DNA of 64,000 nucleotides from Mesorhizobium loti (GCF_003148495.1 NZ_QGGH01000005.1:1-64000), one strand, 5' to 3'; counted from the first letter of the stretch, positions 24,033 through 33,663 are shown. Notes: generated from the letters alone by a model not told the origin. Made by a program: numbers and translations.

Positions 24033-24800
24033 TCAGGCGACGACGACCGGGTTTTTCTTTGAGACGCGGCTGTAGAGATCGATGATGTCCTGGTTGATCA
24101 GGCGCACGCAGCCCGACGACATCGCCTGGCCGATGCTCCACCATTCGGGCGAGCCGTGGATGCGATAGCCAGTGTCCTTGCCGTCCTGGTAAATGTAGAG
24201 GGCGCGCGCGCCGAGCGGGTTGGTCAGGCCACCGGGCTGGCCGGCCTGCCATTTCACCAGTTCCGGCTTGCGCGCGATCATTTCGGGCGGCGGCGTCCAG
24301 GTCGGCCATTCCCTGCCGTACTGGATGTTGGCGCGGCCGGACCAGCGAAAACCGTCCTTGCCGATACCGACGCCGTAGCGGATGGCATCGCCGCCCGGCT
24401 GCACGAGATAGAGCATGCGCTCCTGCAGATGGACGACGATGGTGCCGGGTGCCTCGCCTGTCGTGTCGACGACGATCTGGCGGCGGAACTCCGACTTGAC
24501 CTTGAGATATGGCACTTCCGGCACGTTGAAGCCGCCATCCGTCATCGCGGCATACATCACGCCGGGGCTGGTGATGTTCTTGTCGACGCTGATGCTCGGC
24601 CGGATCGGTCGCACGGAACCGGTGACCGTATCGTCGAGTTCGAGTGCGGGCAGGCCGCCGCCCGAGGTCGAGCAACCGGCGGCGCTGAGCAGCGCGAGCG
24701 CCCCTGCCCCTGACAGGATGGCACGACGGGAAAGATGATGATCGGTTTCGATTGCGTCGCCGTTTCGCGGCGGCGTCAGACCTTGCGGCAACTCACGCAT
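24033..24800 (-). CDS. L,D-transpeptidase (YkuD/ErfK), lipoprotein
   Basis: A 255-residue YkuD-domain protein. The catalytic block is HGSPEWWSIGQAMSSGCVRL, with the nucleophile cysteine in SSGC. N-terminally there is a twin-arginine pair (SRRAIL, residues 24-29), a hydrophobic stretch and a lipobox ending at C43 (LLSAAGC), so it may be a Tat- or Sec-exported lipoprotein. It would make 3-3 crosslinks or attach proteins to peptidoglycan. ATG at 24800 chosen; the frame could start at 24833. Confidence 0.87.
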   Translation of the reverse strand: MRELPQGLTPPRNGDAIETDHHLSRRAILSGAGALALLSAAGCSTSGGGLPALELDDTVTGSVRPIRPSISVDKNITSPGVMYAAMTDGGFNVPEVPYLKVKSEFRRQIVVDTTGEAPGTIVVHLQERMLYLVQPGGDAIRYGVGIGKDGFRWSGRANIQYGREWPTWTPPPEMIARKPELVKWQAGQPGGLTNPLGARALYIYQDGKDTGYRIHGSPEWWSIGQAMSSGCVRLINQDIIDLYSRVSKKNPVVVA

Positions 24801-25039
24801 ATACCCAAACCCTACACTGTCGGCGGGAAGCACGGTCCGGCCGGATAGCGGGCATTTTCATCATTCATGGTTGATAAAGCGTGAAGACTTTGCGCAGCCT
24901 GCGTATGCGCATTGCCCGGCGGGCGCTCGACCTTCCTGCCTGAGCATTGACTGGGAGCTGCTGCACAAAAAGACCTCGGACGGGTCATAATCCCGGCACT
25001 GGTGTTTCCTACCCCTCAAGCGATCAGCGAGGGGCCTCC

Positions 25040-25162
25040 ATGTGCAAAACGTTAAAAACCGACATCAAGCTTTTTGCCGCTGCCATTGTCGCGGCAGCAA
25101 CCGTACTCGGTGCCAATGTCAGCCTGGCCGATATCGTGAGCACGCTGAGCGGCGCGAACTGA
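25040..25162 (+). CDS. 40-residue secreted or membrane peptide
   Basis: MCKTLKTDIKLF followed by a hydrophobic segment (AAAIVAAATVLGANVSLA) and a short tail DIVSTLSGAN. ATG at 25040 with GAGGGG upstream. It could be a cleaved signal peptide with a 10-residue product or a one-helix membrane peptide. No relative recognised; reality depends on conservation. Confidence 0.45.
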   Translation: MCKTLKTDIKLFAAAIVAAATVLGANVSLADIVSTLSGAN

Positions 25163-25259
25163 CACCGATCTGCCGTTGGCGCAGTTAGGGGAAATCGCCT
25201 CTTTACATTCTCCCGGGCCTAAGGATTTATCCTCTTCTTTGAGCTCAAAGGAGACGAGC

Positions 25260-25883
25260 ATGTCCTTCGAAAACTGGGCCGCCTTCGCCGCTGCGTCGAC
25301 GATCCTTCTCATCATTCCGGGCCCGACCATCCTGCTGGTCGTGTCGTACGCGCTGGGCCAGGGCTGGCGCACCGCTCTGCCGATGGCGGTCGGCGTGGCG
25401 CTGGGCGACTTCACCGCGATGACCTTGTCGATGCTGGGCATCGGCGCGCTGCTGGCGGCTTCGGCGACGGTCTTCACCATTCTAAAGCTGATCGGCGCCG
25501 GCTATCTGATCTATCTCGGCGTGAAACTGTTTCGCGCCGGCGGTGCGCTGAAGGCCGAACCACGCACCGATGCGGTGTCGTCGGCCAAGATGATGGCGCA
25601 TGCCTGGCTGGTCACCGCGCTCAATCCGAAAAGCATCACCTTCTTCGTCGCCTTCCTGCCGCAGTTCCTCGACCGGCACGCCGATTTCTGGACGCAGATG
25701 CTGATCTTCGAGACGACCTTCCTGGCGCTCGCCTTCGCCAATGCCTTCGGCTACGCGCTGATCGCGACACGCGCCCGCAACGTGGTGCGCAATCCCAAGG
25801 CAATCCGCATCTTCAACCGCACCGGCGGCACGCTGCTGGTCGGCGCCGGCATCGCCACGGTGGCGATGCGTTCCAGCAACTAG
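25260..25883 (+). CDS. LysE/RhtB-family exporter
   Basis: A 207-residue membrane protein with about six helices. IIPGPTILLVVSYALGQG near residue 18 is the LysE/RhtB signature, and ALNPKSITFFVAFLPQF is the second conserved block. It exports amino acids or related small molecules; substrate unknown. ATG at 25260 follows AAAGGAGA. A terminator hairpin lies 16 bases past the stop. Confidence 0.9.
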   Translation: MSFENWAAFAAASTILLIIPGPTILLVVSYALGQGWRTALPMAVGVALGDFTAMTLSMLGIGALLAASATVFTILKLIGAGYLIYLGVKLFRAGGALKAEPRTDAVSSAKMMAHAWLVTALNPKSITFFVAFLPQFLDRHADFWTQMLIFETTFLALAFANAFGYALIATRARNVVRNPKAIRIFNRTGGTLLVGAGIATVAMRSSN

Positions 25884-25898
25884 GCTCTCTTTTTGGCA

Positions 25899-25925
25899 TG
25901 ACCCCGAAACTGTTTTTCGGGGTCA
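25899..25925. terminator. Bidirectional terminator, lysE / autotransporter
   Basis: Perfect 11-bp stem TGACCCCGAAA / TTTCGGGGTCA, loop CTGTT, with TTTTT before it. It lies between two convergent genes and can serve both. Confidence 0.75.
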
Positions 25926-25934
25926 CGATCGGCC

Positions 25935-28721
25935 TTACCATTTAACGCTGAAGCCGAGATTGCCTTCGAGGATACGGCGTTTGTCGCCGCCGAGATTGGT
26001 GGTGTAGTCGCCGGTGGCGAAGATGCTGACCTTGTCCGTCACCTTGGCGATCACGCCGCCGCCGAATTCGAACGAGGTCGATTTGCCCTCGGTCGAGATA
26101 TCGGTGGTGTCGAAATTGACATGGCTGGTACCGCCGAAATCGTGCCAGATGTTGGCCTTGAGGTAGGGCTGCAGCGCCATGCCGTTGATCGTTGTCTCGC
26201 CTTGCAGCCGTGCGCCCAGCCGGCCGGTGACGCTGCCGTCGGAATCGAAGGAAACCGAAGCAAAGCGGTCCGAGGTATCGTCGAGCGACAGATGCTGCCA
26301 GACCAGTTGCGCCTGCGGCTCGAGCGTCCAGCCTTGTCCTAGCGCTATGGGATAACCGCCTTCCAACGAAGCTGTGACGCCGGTGCCGCCGACATCGATG
26401 CCGATGTCACGCGACGATGTCGCATTTCCCCCGAAGAAGGTGGCCATCAAGACGCCGTCCAGATACCAACCGCCTTGGCCGATGCGGGTCCAGTAGCCGC
26501 CGACACTGGTGCCGTCGAGATCGATACCGCCGACGGATAGATTGTCCTGTCCCAGCGCCTGGCCGCGCACATCACCATTCATGCTGGCATAGGCGATGAA
26601 CAGGCCGGCGCGATCGACCGAACCGGAGCTGGTTTCTCGGCCGAACAGATCGAAGCCGCCCTGGAAGCCGAACAGAGTGCCGTCGAAAGACGGCGACACC
26701 GTTCCCGACCAGGCCATCTTGGTGTCCTGACCGAAAATGCGGCCCCAGACCGGCGACAGCTCCGTGTTCGACAACAGGCTCTGCTCGCCGCGCCGTTCGT
26801 GGAAGGTACCGAGCGTGGTCATCGCCAGAAGTTCGGCGACCGGCGGCAAGGCCGAATAGACCGGAACCTCGATGCGATAGAGCAGGATTTCCTCTCCCGC
26901 GGCCGGTGTCGGCAGGTCGGGCGCCGCCGTCGGTACCACCGGTGGCGGAGGTGGCGGATCCGCGGCCGCTGCCTCGGGCGGCGGCGGTGGCGGTTCGGGC
27001 TCCGGATCGCTGGCCTGTACCGGCGGCGTCGGATCGACGGGCGGGTTGTTGATGTCGCCTTCGGTCGGCACCGGCACCGGCGGCAGCTCGGATGGCGGTG
27101 GTGGCGGCGCGGTCTCCGGCGCCACCGGTTCCGGCAGCGGGGTGGGTTCGAGCGCCGGTGGAGCCGCTGCCGGTGTCGCCGGCGTGATCAGTGTAGAGCG
27201 CAGGTACCAGTTCTCATCGCTGCCGGCGCTGACGCCGCCCTTGAACAGATAATATTCGAAGGCGCCGGCGGCGACCGGTGCGTCGAGCGCAAAGGTGGAG
27301 GCGCCGGAGGTGGCGCCGTTGACCGCCTGGACGACCATGATGCCGTCCTGCGTGGTCGCCGCACCGGCGCCGCCGAGATTGACCACGGTGATGCCGGTCG
27401 AACCGGAAGCCGTTCCGCCCGACAGGACCAGCCGGTCGGATGCGGAACTGTCGTCACCAAGCTCGGTCTGGATGAGCAGCAGGCCACCCAGGCCGGTATA
27501 ATTGCCTGATATCATCAGCCGATCTGTCGCGCCGGTGCTGCCGTTGGTCAGGTCGATGCGCCCGGCATTGGTGACCTGCACCAACTGGCCGGCCGTGAAG
27601 GCCTGGATCGCCGCGTTGAAGCCGCCGCTGAACAGCGTGCTGGCGGCATCGACACTGAGCGATCCGGTGCCGGTGCCGCTGTCGCCGAGCACCAGATTGC
27701 CGTCCAGCGTCAACTCGGTGTCGTTGGTGGCGTTGATGGTTTCCCAGTTCTGGACTCTGGCGATCCCGTCCAGATCGACGTTGTCGAAAGTCAGCGTGTC
27801 GGTACCGAGACCGCCGTTTATTGCATCCGTGCCACCGAGATTGGCGTTGGTGAGGTTGCTGAGCTTGGCGGTGTCGTTGTCGCCGCCGAGATCGACAGCG
27901 CCATAGATGATGCCGCCGCCGTTCCAGACGAAGTTGTCGGCGCCAAAGCTCATCAGGATATCGCCGCCGACCGTGCCGCCGGTGACCGTCACGCTGTCAT
28001 TGCCGCCGCTGACGCTGATGTTGCCGCCGATGGTGCCGCCCGACAGGATGATCGTGTCCTCATCGAAGCCGGTGACGAGGTTGCGGTCGATGGTCCCGCC
28101 GGACATGTTGAAATAGTTCTTGTCGAGCTTCATGTTGACGCGGCCGATGCGACCGCCGGTCATCACGGCGCGGTCGCCATCGTCGAAGAAATCGACGATG
28201 CGGCCGCCGGTCATGGTGAAGGTGTCGAGGCCATCGCCCTGGTTGAGCGAACCGATTTGGCCGCCGCTCATGTTGAAATCGTCGATGCCTGCGCCCTGCT
28301 GGACATTGCCGGCGACAGTGCCGGCGCCAATGGTAAAGAAATCCGTGCCGCCGCCCTGATCGACGGTGCCTGTGATGGTGCCGGACTGCATGTCGATGCG
28401 GTCCGTGCCGACGCCAAAGGTGACGTTGCCTGATATCTGCCCGGTGCCGCCGGCGGGAAAATTCAGCGTGTTGTCGCCGTCGGCATCGGCGAGGCTGCCG
28501 CCCGATGAGCCGCTATCGCAGGTGTAAACGGTGTTCCCGGCGGATGGGCCCAGCACGCATGCGGCAAACGCAGCGGAATTGGGCAGCAACGCAAAGGCTG
28601 TAGTTGAGAGGACGCTAATAAGCCATGGATATAGCTGGCGCGGCCTTCGCCGTAGCAAAGCAACTGCTCCTTCCGCATCCTCCGAACGACTGTTCTGAGG
28701 CCCGTTCTTCAGATGCCGCAT
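25935..28721 (-). CDS. Autotransporter (type Va) with beta-roll passenger
   Basis: A 928-residue protein. A long N-terminal region leads to a hydrophobic export segment (about 31-53: WLISVLSTTAFALLPNSAAFA), then a passenger of glycine/aspartate-rich repeats with recurring GGTIxG or SGGxI steps (60-280), consistent with a beta-helix. A proline-rich linker (runs of PPPP, about 540-620) is followed by a C-terminal beta-barrel ending LGFSVKW, with a terminal aromatic residue as outer-membrane proteins require. ATG at 28721 follows AGAGGGA. Probable surface adhesin or similar; no enzyme motif is seen. The repeats invite copy-number change. Confidence 0.85.
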   Translation of the reverse strand: MRHLKNGPQNSRSEDAEGAVALLRRRPRQLYPWLISVLSTTAFALLPNSAAFAACVLGPSAGNTVYTCDSGSSGGSLADADGDNTLNFPAGGTGQISGNVTFGVGTDRIDMQSGTITGTVDQGGGTDFFTIGAGTVAGNVQQGAGIDDFNMSGGQIGSLNQGDGLDTFTMTGGRIVDFFDDGDRAVMTGGRIGRVNMKLDKNYFNMSGGTIDRNLVTGFDEDTIILSGGTIGGNISVSGGNDSVTVTGGTVGGDILMSFGADNFVWNGGGIIYGAVDLGGDNDTAKLSNLTNANLGGTDAINGGLGTDTLTFDNVDLDGIARVQNWETINATNDTELTLDGNLVLGDSGTGTGSLSVDAASTLFSGGFNAAIQAFTAGQLVQVTNAGRIDLTNGSTGATDRLMISGNYTGLGGLLLIQTELGDDSSASDRLVLSGGTASGSTGITVVNLGGAGAATTQDGIMVVQAVNGATSGASTFALDAPVAAGAFEYYLFKGGVSAGSDENWYLRSTLITPATPAAAPPALEPTPLPEPVAPETAPPPPPSELPPVPVPTEGDINNPPVDPTPPVQASDPEPEPPPPPPEAAAADPPPPPPVVPTAAPDLPTPAAGEEILLYRIEVPVYSALPPVAELLAMTTLGTFHERRGEQSLLSNTELSPVWGRIFGQDTKMAWSGTVSPSFDGTLFGFQGGFDLFGRETSSGSVDRAGLFIAYASMNGDVRGQALGQDNLSVGGIDLDGTSVGGYWTRIGQGGWYLDGVLMATFFGGNATSSRDIGIDVGGTGVTASLEGGYPIALGQGWTLEPQAQLVWQHLSLDDTSDRFASVSFDSDGSVTGRLGARLQGETTINGMALQPYLKANIWHDFGGTSHVNFDTTDISTEGKSTSFEFGGGVIAKVTDKVSIFATGDYTTNLGGDKRRILEGNLGFSVKW

Positions 28722-28947
28722 CGCGTCCCTCTCGATTCGCGATTTCAAGCCCCCCGCCCGGCGCCGCAATGAAGACACAATTCGTTCGATTTTACAAAGC
28801 CTAATCTACCCCGCATGGTTGCTAAACTGCAAAGACTACTGAAATGGTCTGGCGCAGTGCGCGGTTGGCGTGTCCGTGGCCCATGCTTTAGGATCGCCTT
28901 GGGCCGAAGGATCGATGGCCTGTCACGGATCGATGAAAGGACATCGC

Positions 28948-30270
28948 ATGGCAATCAGGGACGCATTCGGCCTGATACTTTCGGGCGCGACGGAGGCGGG
29001 ATTCACGCCCTACAGCCAGGCGGTGCGTGAACTGCAGTGCTTCATCGGCGATCCCGTAGCCTCCATCGACAGCGCCATCGCGGAAGATCCCGGCTTCGTC
29101 ATGGCGCATGTCTTCAAGGGCTATCTCTTCGGCCTCGCCACCGAGCGGGAGGCGACGGCGGTGGCCAAGGCTTGCCATGAAGCGGCACTGCCGCTAGCCG
29201 CGACCACGCGCGAGCAGGCGCATGTCACAGCCCTTGGTCACCTCGCCAACGGGCGTTGGCATCAAGCCAGCCGCATTCTTGAAGATATCACCATCGAGAC
29301 CCCGCGCGACGGGCTGGCGCTGCAGGTCGGCCACCAGATCGATTTCTTCACCGGCAATGCCCGCATGCTGCGCGACCGTATCGCGCGCGCCCTGCCAGCC
29401 TGGCAAAGCGGCATGCCCGGCTACCACGCCATGCTCGGCATGCAGGCGTTCGGGCTGGAGGAAATGGGTGACTATGTCAGGGCCGAACAGCTCGGCCGCT
29501 CGGCGGTCGACATCGAGCCGCGCGACGGCTGGGCTCAGCATGCCGTCGCCCATGTCATGGAAATGCAGAGCCGGCAAAGGGATGGCATCGCCTGGATGCG
29601 CGCCAACCCGGAAGCGTGGACAAGGGAGAGCTTCCTGCAGGTCCACAATTGGTGGCACCTCGCGCTGTTCCATTATGATCTCGGCGAAACGGATGAGGTG
29701 CTGGCGCTCTATGATGGCCCCATCTACAGCGTGCAATCGACGATGGCGCTCAACATGGTCGATGCCTCGGCAATCCTGTGGCGGCTCCACCTCGGCGGTT
29801 TCGATGTCGGCGACCGCTGGGGAGCGCTCGCCGCCAACTGGCGCAAGGCCGGCGCCGGCCTTTATGCCTTCAACGATGCCCACGCCATGATGGCCTTTGT
29901 CGGTGCAGGGCTCGATGCGCCAGCCCTCGCCTTGCTCGAGACGCAGCGCGAAGCCATGCGCGGCAACGACGACAATGCGGCTTTCACAAGAGATGTCGGC
30001 CATCCGCTGACGCTCGCCATCAAGGCGTTCGGTGAAGGCAGCTACGCCGAGACCGTGCGTCTGATCCGGCCGATCCGGTCGATCGCCCATCGTTTCGGCG
30101 GCAGCCACGCCCAGCGCGACGTCATCGACCTGACACTGATCGAGGCGGCCCTGCGCGCCGGTGAGGGTGCGCTGGCCAGGGCGCTCACGGCAGAACGTTC
30201 GATGGCGCGACCCGACAGTCCGCTGTCAGCGCTGTTTTCGCGACGCGCCGCCGATTTGTCAGAGAATTGA
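28948..30270 (+). CDS. TTC38-like tetratricopeptide protein
   Basis: A 440-residue soluble protein, mostly helical. It resembles the bacterial relatives of TTC38: residues around GHLANGRWHQASRILE and MLGMQAFGLEEMGDYVRAE show TPR-like helices, and AVAHVMEMQSR and NWWHLALFHYDLGE are family blocks. Biochemical role unknown. ATG at 28948 with GAAAGGA 8 bases upstream; the frame runs on to 28870. An intrinsic terminator follows. Confidence 0.8.
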   Translation: MAIRDAFGLILSGATEAGFTPYSQAVRELQCFIGDPVASIDSAIAEDPGFVMAHVFKGYLFGLATEREATAVAKACHEAALPLAATTREQAHVTALGHLANGRWHQASRILEDITIETPRDGLALQVGHQIDFFTGNARMLRDRIARALPAWQSGMPGYHAMLGMQAFGLEEMGDYVRAEQLGRSAVDIEPRDGWAQHAVAHVMEMQSRQRDGIAWMRANPEAWTRESFLQVHNWWHLALFHYDLGETDEVLALYDGPIYSVQSTMALNMVDASAILWRLHLGGFDVGDRWGALAANWRKAGAGLYAFNDAHAMMAFVGAGLDAPALALLETQREAMRGNDDNAAFTRDVGHPLTLAIKAFGEGSYAETVRLIRPIRSIAHRFGGSHAQRDVIDLTLIEAALRAGEGALARALTAERSMARPDSPLSALFSRRAADLSEN

Positions 30271-30290
30271 CCCGAAGCGGATCTTGTTTT

Positions 30291-30315
30291 AAAAACTGGC
30301 CAAGCCAGATTTTTT
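30291..30315 (+). terminator. Terminator after the TPR gene
   Basis: CTGGC-CAA-GCCAG (30296-30308) flanked by AAAAA and ATTTTTT. Short stem but a clear T-run, 25 bases after the stop. Confidence 0.65.
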
Positions 30316-30351
30316 CGAGACCCGAAAAAATTAATGGCATGGGAGGAAATC

Positions 30352-31806
30352 ATGTATCTCGGCCTCGATCTCGGGACATCGGGCGTCAAGGCGCTGCTGA
30401 TCGATGCCGGGCAAACCGTCATCGGCTCCGGCCATGCGTCGCTCGATGTTTCACGCCTGCATCCGGGTTGGTCGGAACAGAATCCCGACGACTGGATCCG
30501 GGCCTGTGAGGAGGCGGTTGCCGACCTCAAAGCCAGGCATCCCGGGGAATTCGCCGCGGTCAAGGGTATTGGCTTGTCCGGCCACATGCATGGCGCAACG
30601 CTGCTCGATGCCGCCGACAAGGTGCTGCGGCCCTGCATTCTATGGAACGACACGCGCAGCCATGCCGAGGCTGCCGTCCTCGATGCCGACCCGCGCTTCC
30701 GCGCGCTGACCGGCAACATCGTCTTTCCCGGCTTCACCGCGCCGAAGCTTGCCTGGGTGAAGAACAACGAGCCCGCTGTCTTCGCCAAGGTCGCAAAAGT
30801 GCTGTTGCCCAAGGATTTCCTGCGGCTCTGGCTCAGCGGCGAACACATTTCGGAAATGTCGGATTCTGCCGGTACGTCCTGGCTCGATGTCGGCAAGCGG
30901 CACTGGAGTACGGACCTGCTCGCGGCGACATCGCTCGACGAGAATCAGATGCCGTCGCTGGTCGAGGGTACGGAGAAGGCAGGCGCGCTGCGTGCCGAAC
31001 TGGCATCTAAATGGGGCATCCAGGCCGGCATTCCGATCGCCGGCGGTGCGGGCGACAATGCGGCCTCGGCCTGCGGCATGGGCACGGTCGGCGCCGGCCA
31101 TGCCTTCGTCTCGCTCGGCACGTCGGGCGTGCTGTTTGCCGCCAATGCTTCCTACCTGCCCAACCCGGCAAGTGCCGTGCATACCTTCTGTCACGCGCTT
31201 CCTAACACCTGGCACCAGATGGGTGTGATCCTGTCGGCAACCGATTCGCTCAACTGGCTGTCCGAAATCACCGGGAAGAGCGCCGGCGAATTGACCGCCG
31301 AACTCAGCGACACATTGAAGGCGCCAAGCGGCGTGTCCTTCCTGCCTTATCTCTCGGGTGAGCGCACACCCTACAATGATTCCGCCATTCGCGGCGCGTT
31401 CACCGGGCTGGCGCATGAATCGAGCCGTGCCGTGCTGACGCAGGCCGTGCTGGAGGGTGTCGCCTTTGCCTTCCGCGACAGCCTCGAAGCCCTAGCCAAA
31501 GCCGGCACGACTTTGACGCGGGTAACGGCGATCGGCGGCGGTTCGCGCTCGCGCTACTGGCTGAAGGCAATTGCCACCGCGCTTCAACTGCCTGTCGACA
31601 TTCCCGCCGACGGCGACTTCGGCGCCGCCTTTGGTGCCGCACGGCTCGGCCTGATCGCGGCTACGGGTGCCAATCCGCTTGAAATCTGTACGGCACCGAG
31701 GACCGATGCCACGATCGAACCGGACGCGGCGCTTGGCGGCGTCTATGCCGATGCCTATCAGCGCTACCGGGCGCTCTATCCGGCAATCAAGGTCGCCACG
31801 GCGTGA
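30352..31806 (+). CDS. xylB: Xylulokinase
   Basis: A 484-residue FGGY kinase. LGLDLGTSGVKALLID at the N-terminus, WNDTR near residue 98, the second domain GGAGDNAASACGMG and SLGTSGVLFA, and GGGSRSRYWLKAI near the C-terminus agree with xylulokinase. It phosphorylates D-xylulose for the pentose phosphate pathway. ATG at 30352 follows GGGAGG. Its partner xylA lies 530 bases downstream on the same strand, split from it by a small gene on the other strand. Confidence 0.9.
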   Translation: MYLGLDLGTSGVKALLIDAGQTVIGSGHASLDVSRLHPGWSEQNPDDWIRACEEAVADLKARHPGEFAAVKGIGLSGHMHGATLLDAADKVLRPCILWNDTRSHAEAAVLDADPRFRALTGNIVFPGFTAPKLAWVKNNEPAVFAKVAKVLLPKDFLRLWLSGEHISEMSDSAGTSWLDVGKRHWSTDLLAATSLDENQMPSLVEGTEKAGALRAELASKWGIQAGIPIAGGAGDNAASACGMGTVGAGHAFVSLGTSGVLFAANASYLPNPASAVHTFCHALPNTWHQMGVILSATDSLNWLSEITGKSAGELTAELSDTLKAPSGVSFLPYLSGERTPYNDSAIRGAFTGLAHESSRAVLTQAVLEGVAFAFRDSLEALAKAGTTLTRVTAIGGGSRSRYWLKAIATALQLPVDIPADGDFGAAFGAARLGLIAATGANPLEICTAPRTDATIEPDAALGGVYADAYQRYRALYPAIKVATA

Positions 31807-31838
31807 GCAATTTCTCGCCCACGCCGCGGCTTGCCAGC

Positions 31839-32201
31839 TCACTGCGCCGGCACCTTGTCGAGGAAGCCGGTGACGCTCTTCAGGCGGCCGTTCTCGATGA
31901 CGCCGATGTCGGTACCTTCAATGACGGAAGGAATGCCTTCTGGACCAAGGTTCCACGAGAAGCGGATCTTGTCGGCAAAACCGTCCGGCGTGCCCTTCAG
32001 CGAAAACCGGAAGCCGGCAAAGCGCTGCTGCACGCCGTCGATCAGGGCCGCGACACCCGCGTGGCCATCGCCCTGCATGAGCGGATCGCGATAGCTGACG
32101 TCTTCGGTGAAGGTCGCCTTGAGCAAGTCGGCCCGGAGCTCGGCATCGCTTTCGTTCCAGGCAGTGATGTAGTTCTGGGCGATCTTGTTGAGGTCGGTCA
32201 T
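31839..32201 (-). CDS. SnoaL-like/NTF2-fold small protein
   Basis: A 120-residue protein of the NTF2 superfamily. YITAWNESDAELR at the start, FTEDVSYRDPLMQG and a terminal sheet IEGTDIGVIENGRLKSVTGF. Such proteins act as isomerases, cyclases or small-molecule binders; the activity here is unknown. Start ATG at 32201 with AGGAGACAGACC upstream. It is transcribed against xylB and divergent from xylA, sharing the operator-like repeats at 32265-32312. Confidence 0.8.
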   Translation of the reverse strand: MTDLNKIAQNYITAWNESDAELRADLLKATFTEDVSYRDPLMQGDGHAGVAALIDGVQQRFAGFRFSLKGTPDGFADKIRFSWNLGPEGIPSVIEGTDIGVIENGRLKSVTGFLDKVPAQ

Positions 32202-32264
32202 GGTCTGTCTCCTTTGCTGGACGGTTTTGACACGAGCCTTTTCGACCAGCGGAAGAACGAAACC

Positions 32265-32312
32265 AATTACGCCTGAGGTAATCAGAGCGAATTACCTGAG
32301 GTAATCAGGGCG
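32265..32312. promoter_or_regulatory. Two tandem operator-like repeats upstream of xylA
   Basis: Two copies of AATTAC(G)CTGAGGTAATCAGxGCG at 32265-32289 and 32290-32312, with a third partial AATTATTCG after them. Each contains a palindrome; the second is ATTACC-TGA-GGTAAT (32291-32305). They end 25 bases before the xylA ATG and could bind a xylose regulator, which is not in this window. Confidence 0.6.
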
Positions 32313-32337
32313 AATTATTCGAAAGAGGAAAAAGACC

Positions 32338-33663
32338 ATGAGCAGCGGATTTTTCGGCGACATCCAGAAGATCAAATATGAGGGGCCGGATTCGACCAAT
32401 CCGCTGGCCTACCGGTTCTACAATCCCGATGAGGTCGTCGCCGGCAAGCGGCTGGAAGATCATCTGCGTTTCGCCGTCGCCTACTGGCATTCCTTCGCCT
32501 GGCCGGGCGGCGATCCGTTCGGCGGCCAGACCTTCGACCGTCCCTGGTTTCCCAAGGCAGGCGGCGTCGACACGATGGAACTGGCCAAGCTCAAGGCCGA
32601 TGTCGCCTTCGAGATGTTTTCGCTGCTCGGCGCGCCCTATTTCTGCTTCCACGACGCCGATGTGCGGCCGGAGGGCAAGGATTTTTCCGAAAGTGCGGCC
32701 CGCCTCGACGAGATATCAGACTATTTCGCCGGAAAAATGAAGCAGACCGGCGTCAAGCTTTTGTGGGGCACGGCCAACCTGTTCTCCAATCGCCGCTTCA
32801 TGTCAGGTGCGGCCACCAATCCCGATCCGGATGTCTTTGCCTACGCAGCGGCGACTGTAAAAAGCTGTATCGACGTCACCAAGCGGCTGAAGGGTGAGAA
32901 CTACGTGCTGTGGGGCGGGCGCGAGGGCTATGAGACGCTGCTCAACACCGACCTTGCCCGCGAGCAGGAACAGGCCGGCCGTTTCCTCAGCATGGTCGTC
33001 GACTACAAGCACAAGATCGGTTTCAAGGGCACGATCCTGATCGAGCCGAAGCCGCAGGAGCCGACCAAGCACCAATACGATTACGATGTCGCCACCGTTT
33101 ACGGCTTCCTCAAGCGCTTCGGGCTCGAGAAGGAGGTCAAGGTCAACATCGAGCAGGGCCATGCCATCCTGGCCGGCCATTCCTTCGAGCACGAGCTGGC
33201 GCTGGCCAATGCGCTCGGCATTTTCGGTTCGATTGACATGAACCGCAACGACTACCAGTCGGGATGGGACACCGACCAGTTCCCCAACAACGTGCCGGAA
33301 ATGGCGCTGGCCTACTACCAGGTCCTGCAGGCCGGTGGCTTCAAGACCGGCGGCACCAATTTCGACGCCAAGCTGCGCCGTCAGTCGCTCGATCCGCAAG
33401 ACCTGCTGATCGGCCATATCGGCGGCATGGACTCTTGCGCACGCGGTCTGAAAGCCGCGGCTCGCATGATCGAGGACAAGGCGCTGTCCGCACCGCTGGC
33501 CGAACGTTATGCCGGCTGGAACACGGCCGAGGGCAAGGCGATGCTTTCCGGCAAACGCACGCTGGAAGACATCGCCGAGCGCGTCGTCAAGAAGAAGATC
33601 GAGCCGCAGCCAAGGTCCGGCCGCCAGGAACTGCTGGAAAACATCGTGAACCGGTACGTGTGA
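32338..33663 (+). CDS. xylA: Xylose isomerase
   Basis: A 441-residue class II xylose isomerase. Catalytic FCFHDAD (H105, D106), WGGREGYETL and the metal ligands in EPKPQEPTKHQYDYD are all present, and the lengthened N-terminus (1-45) is typical of class II. It converts D-xylose to D-xylulose, the substrate of xylB. ATG at 32338 preceded by AAAGAGGAA. A terminator follows at 33807. Confidence 0.95.
   Translation: MSSGFFGDIQKIKYEGPDSTNPLAYRFYNPDEVVAGKRLEDHLRFAVAYWHSFAWPGGDPFGGQTFDRPWFPKAGGVDTMELAKLKADVAFEMFSLLGAPYFCFHDADVRPEGKDFSESAARLDEISDYFAGKMKQTGVKLLWGTANLFSNRRFMSGAATNPDPDVFAYAAATVKSCIDVTKRLKGENYVLWGGREGYETLLNTDLAREQEQAGRFLSMVVDYKHKIGFKGTILIEPKPQEPTKHQYDYDVATVYGFLKRFGLEKEVKVNIEQGHAILAGHSFEHELALANALGIFGSIDMNRNDYQSGWDTDQFPNNVPEMALAYYQVLQAGGFKTGGTNFDAKLRRQSLDPQDLLIGHIGGMDSCARGLKAAARMIEDKALSAPLAERYAGWNTAEGKAMLSGKRTLEDIAERVVKKKIEPQPRSGRQELLENIVNRYV

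Noticed and set aside
27900..28400. Repeated GC-rich units that might be intergenic repeats or small plus-strand genes
   Set aside because: They are the coding repeats of the autotransporter passenger; the plus-strand frames have no ribosome binding sites or family matches.
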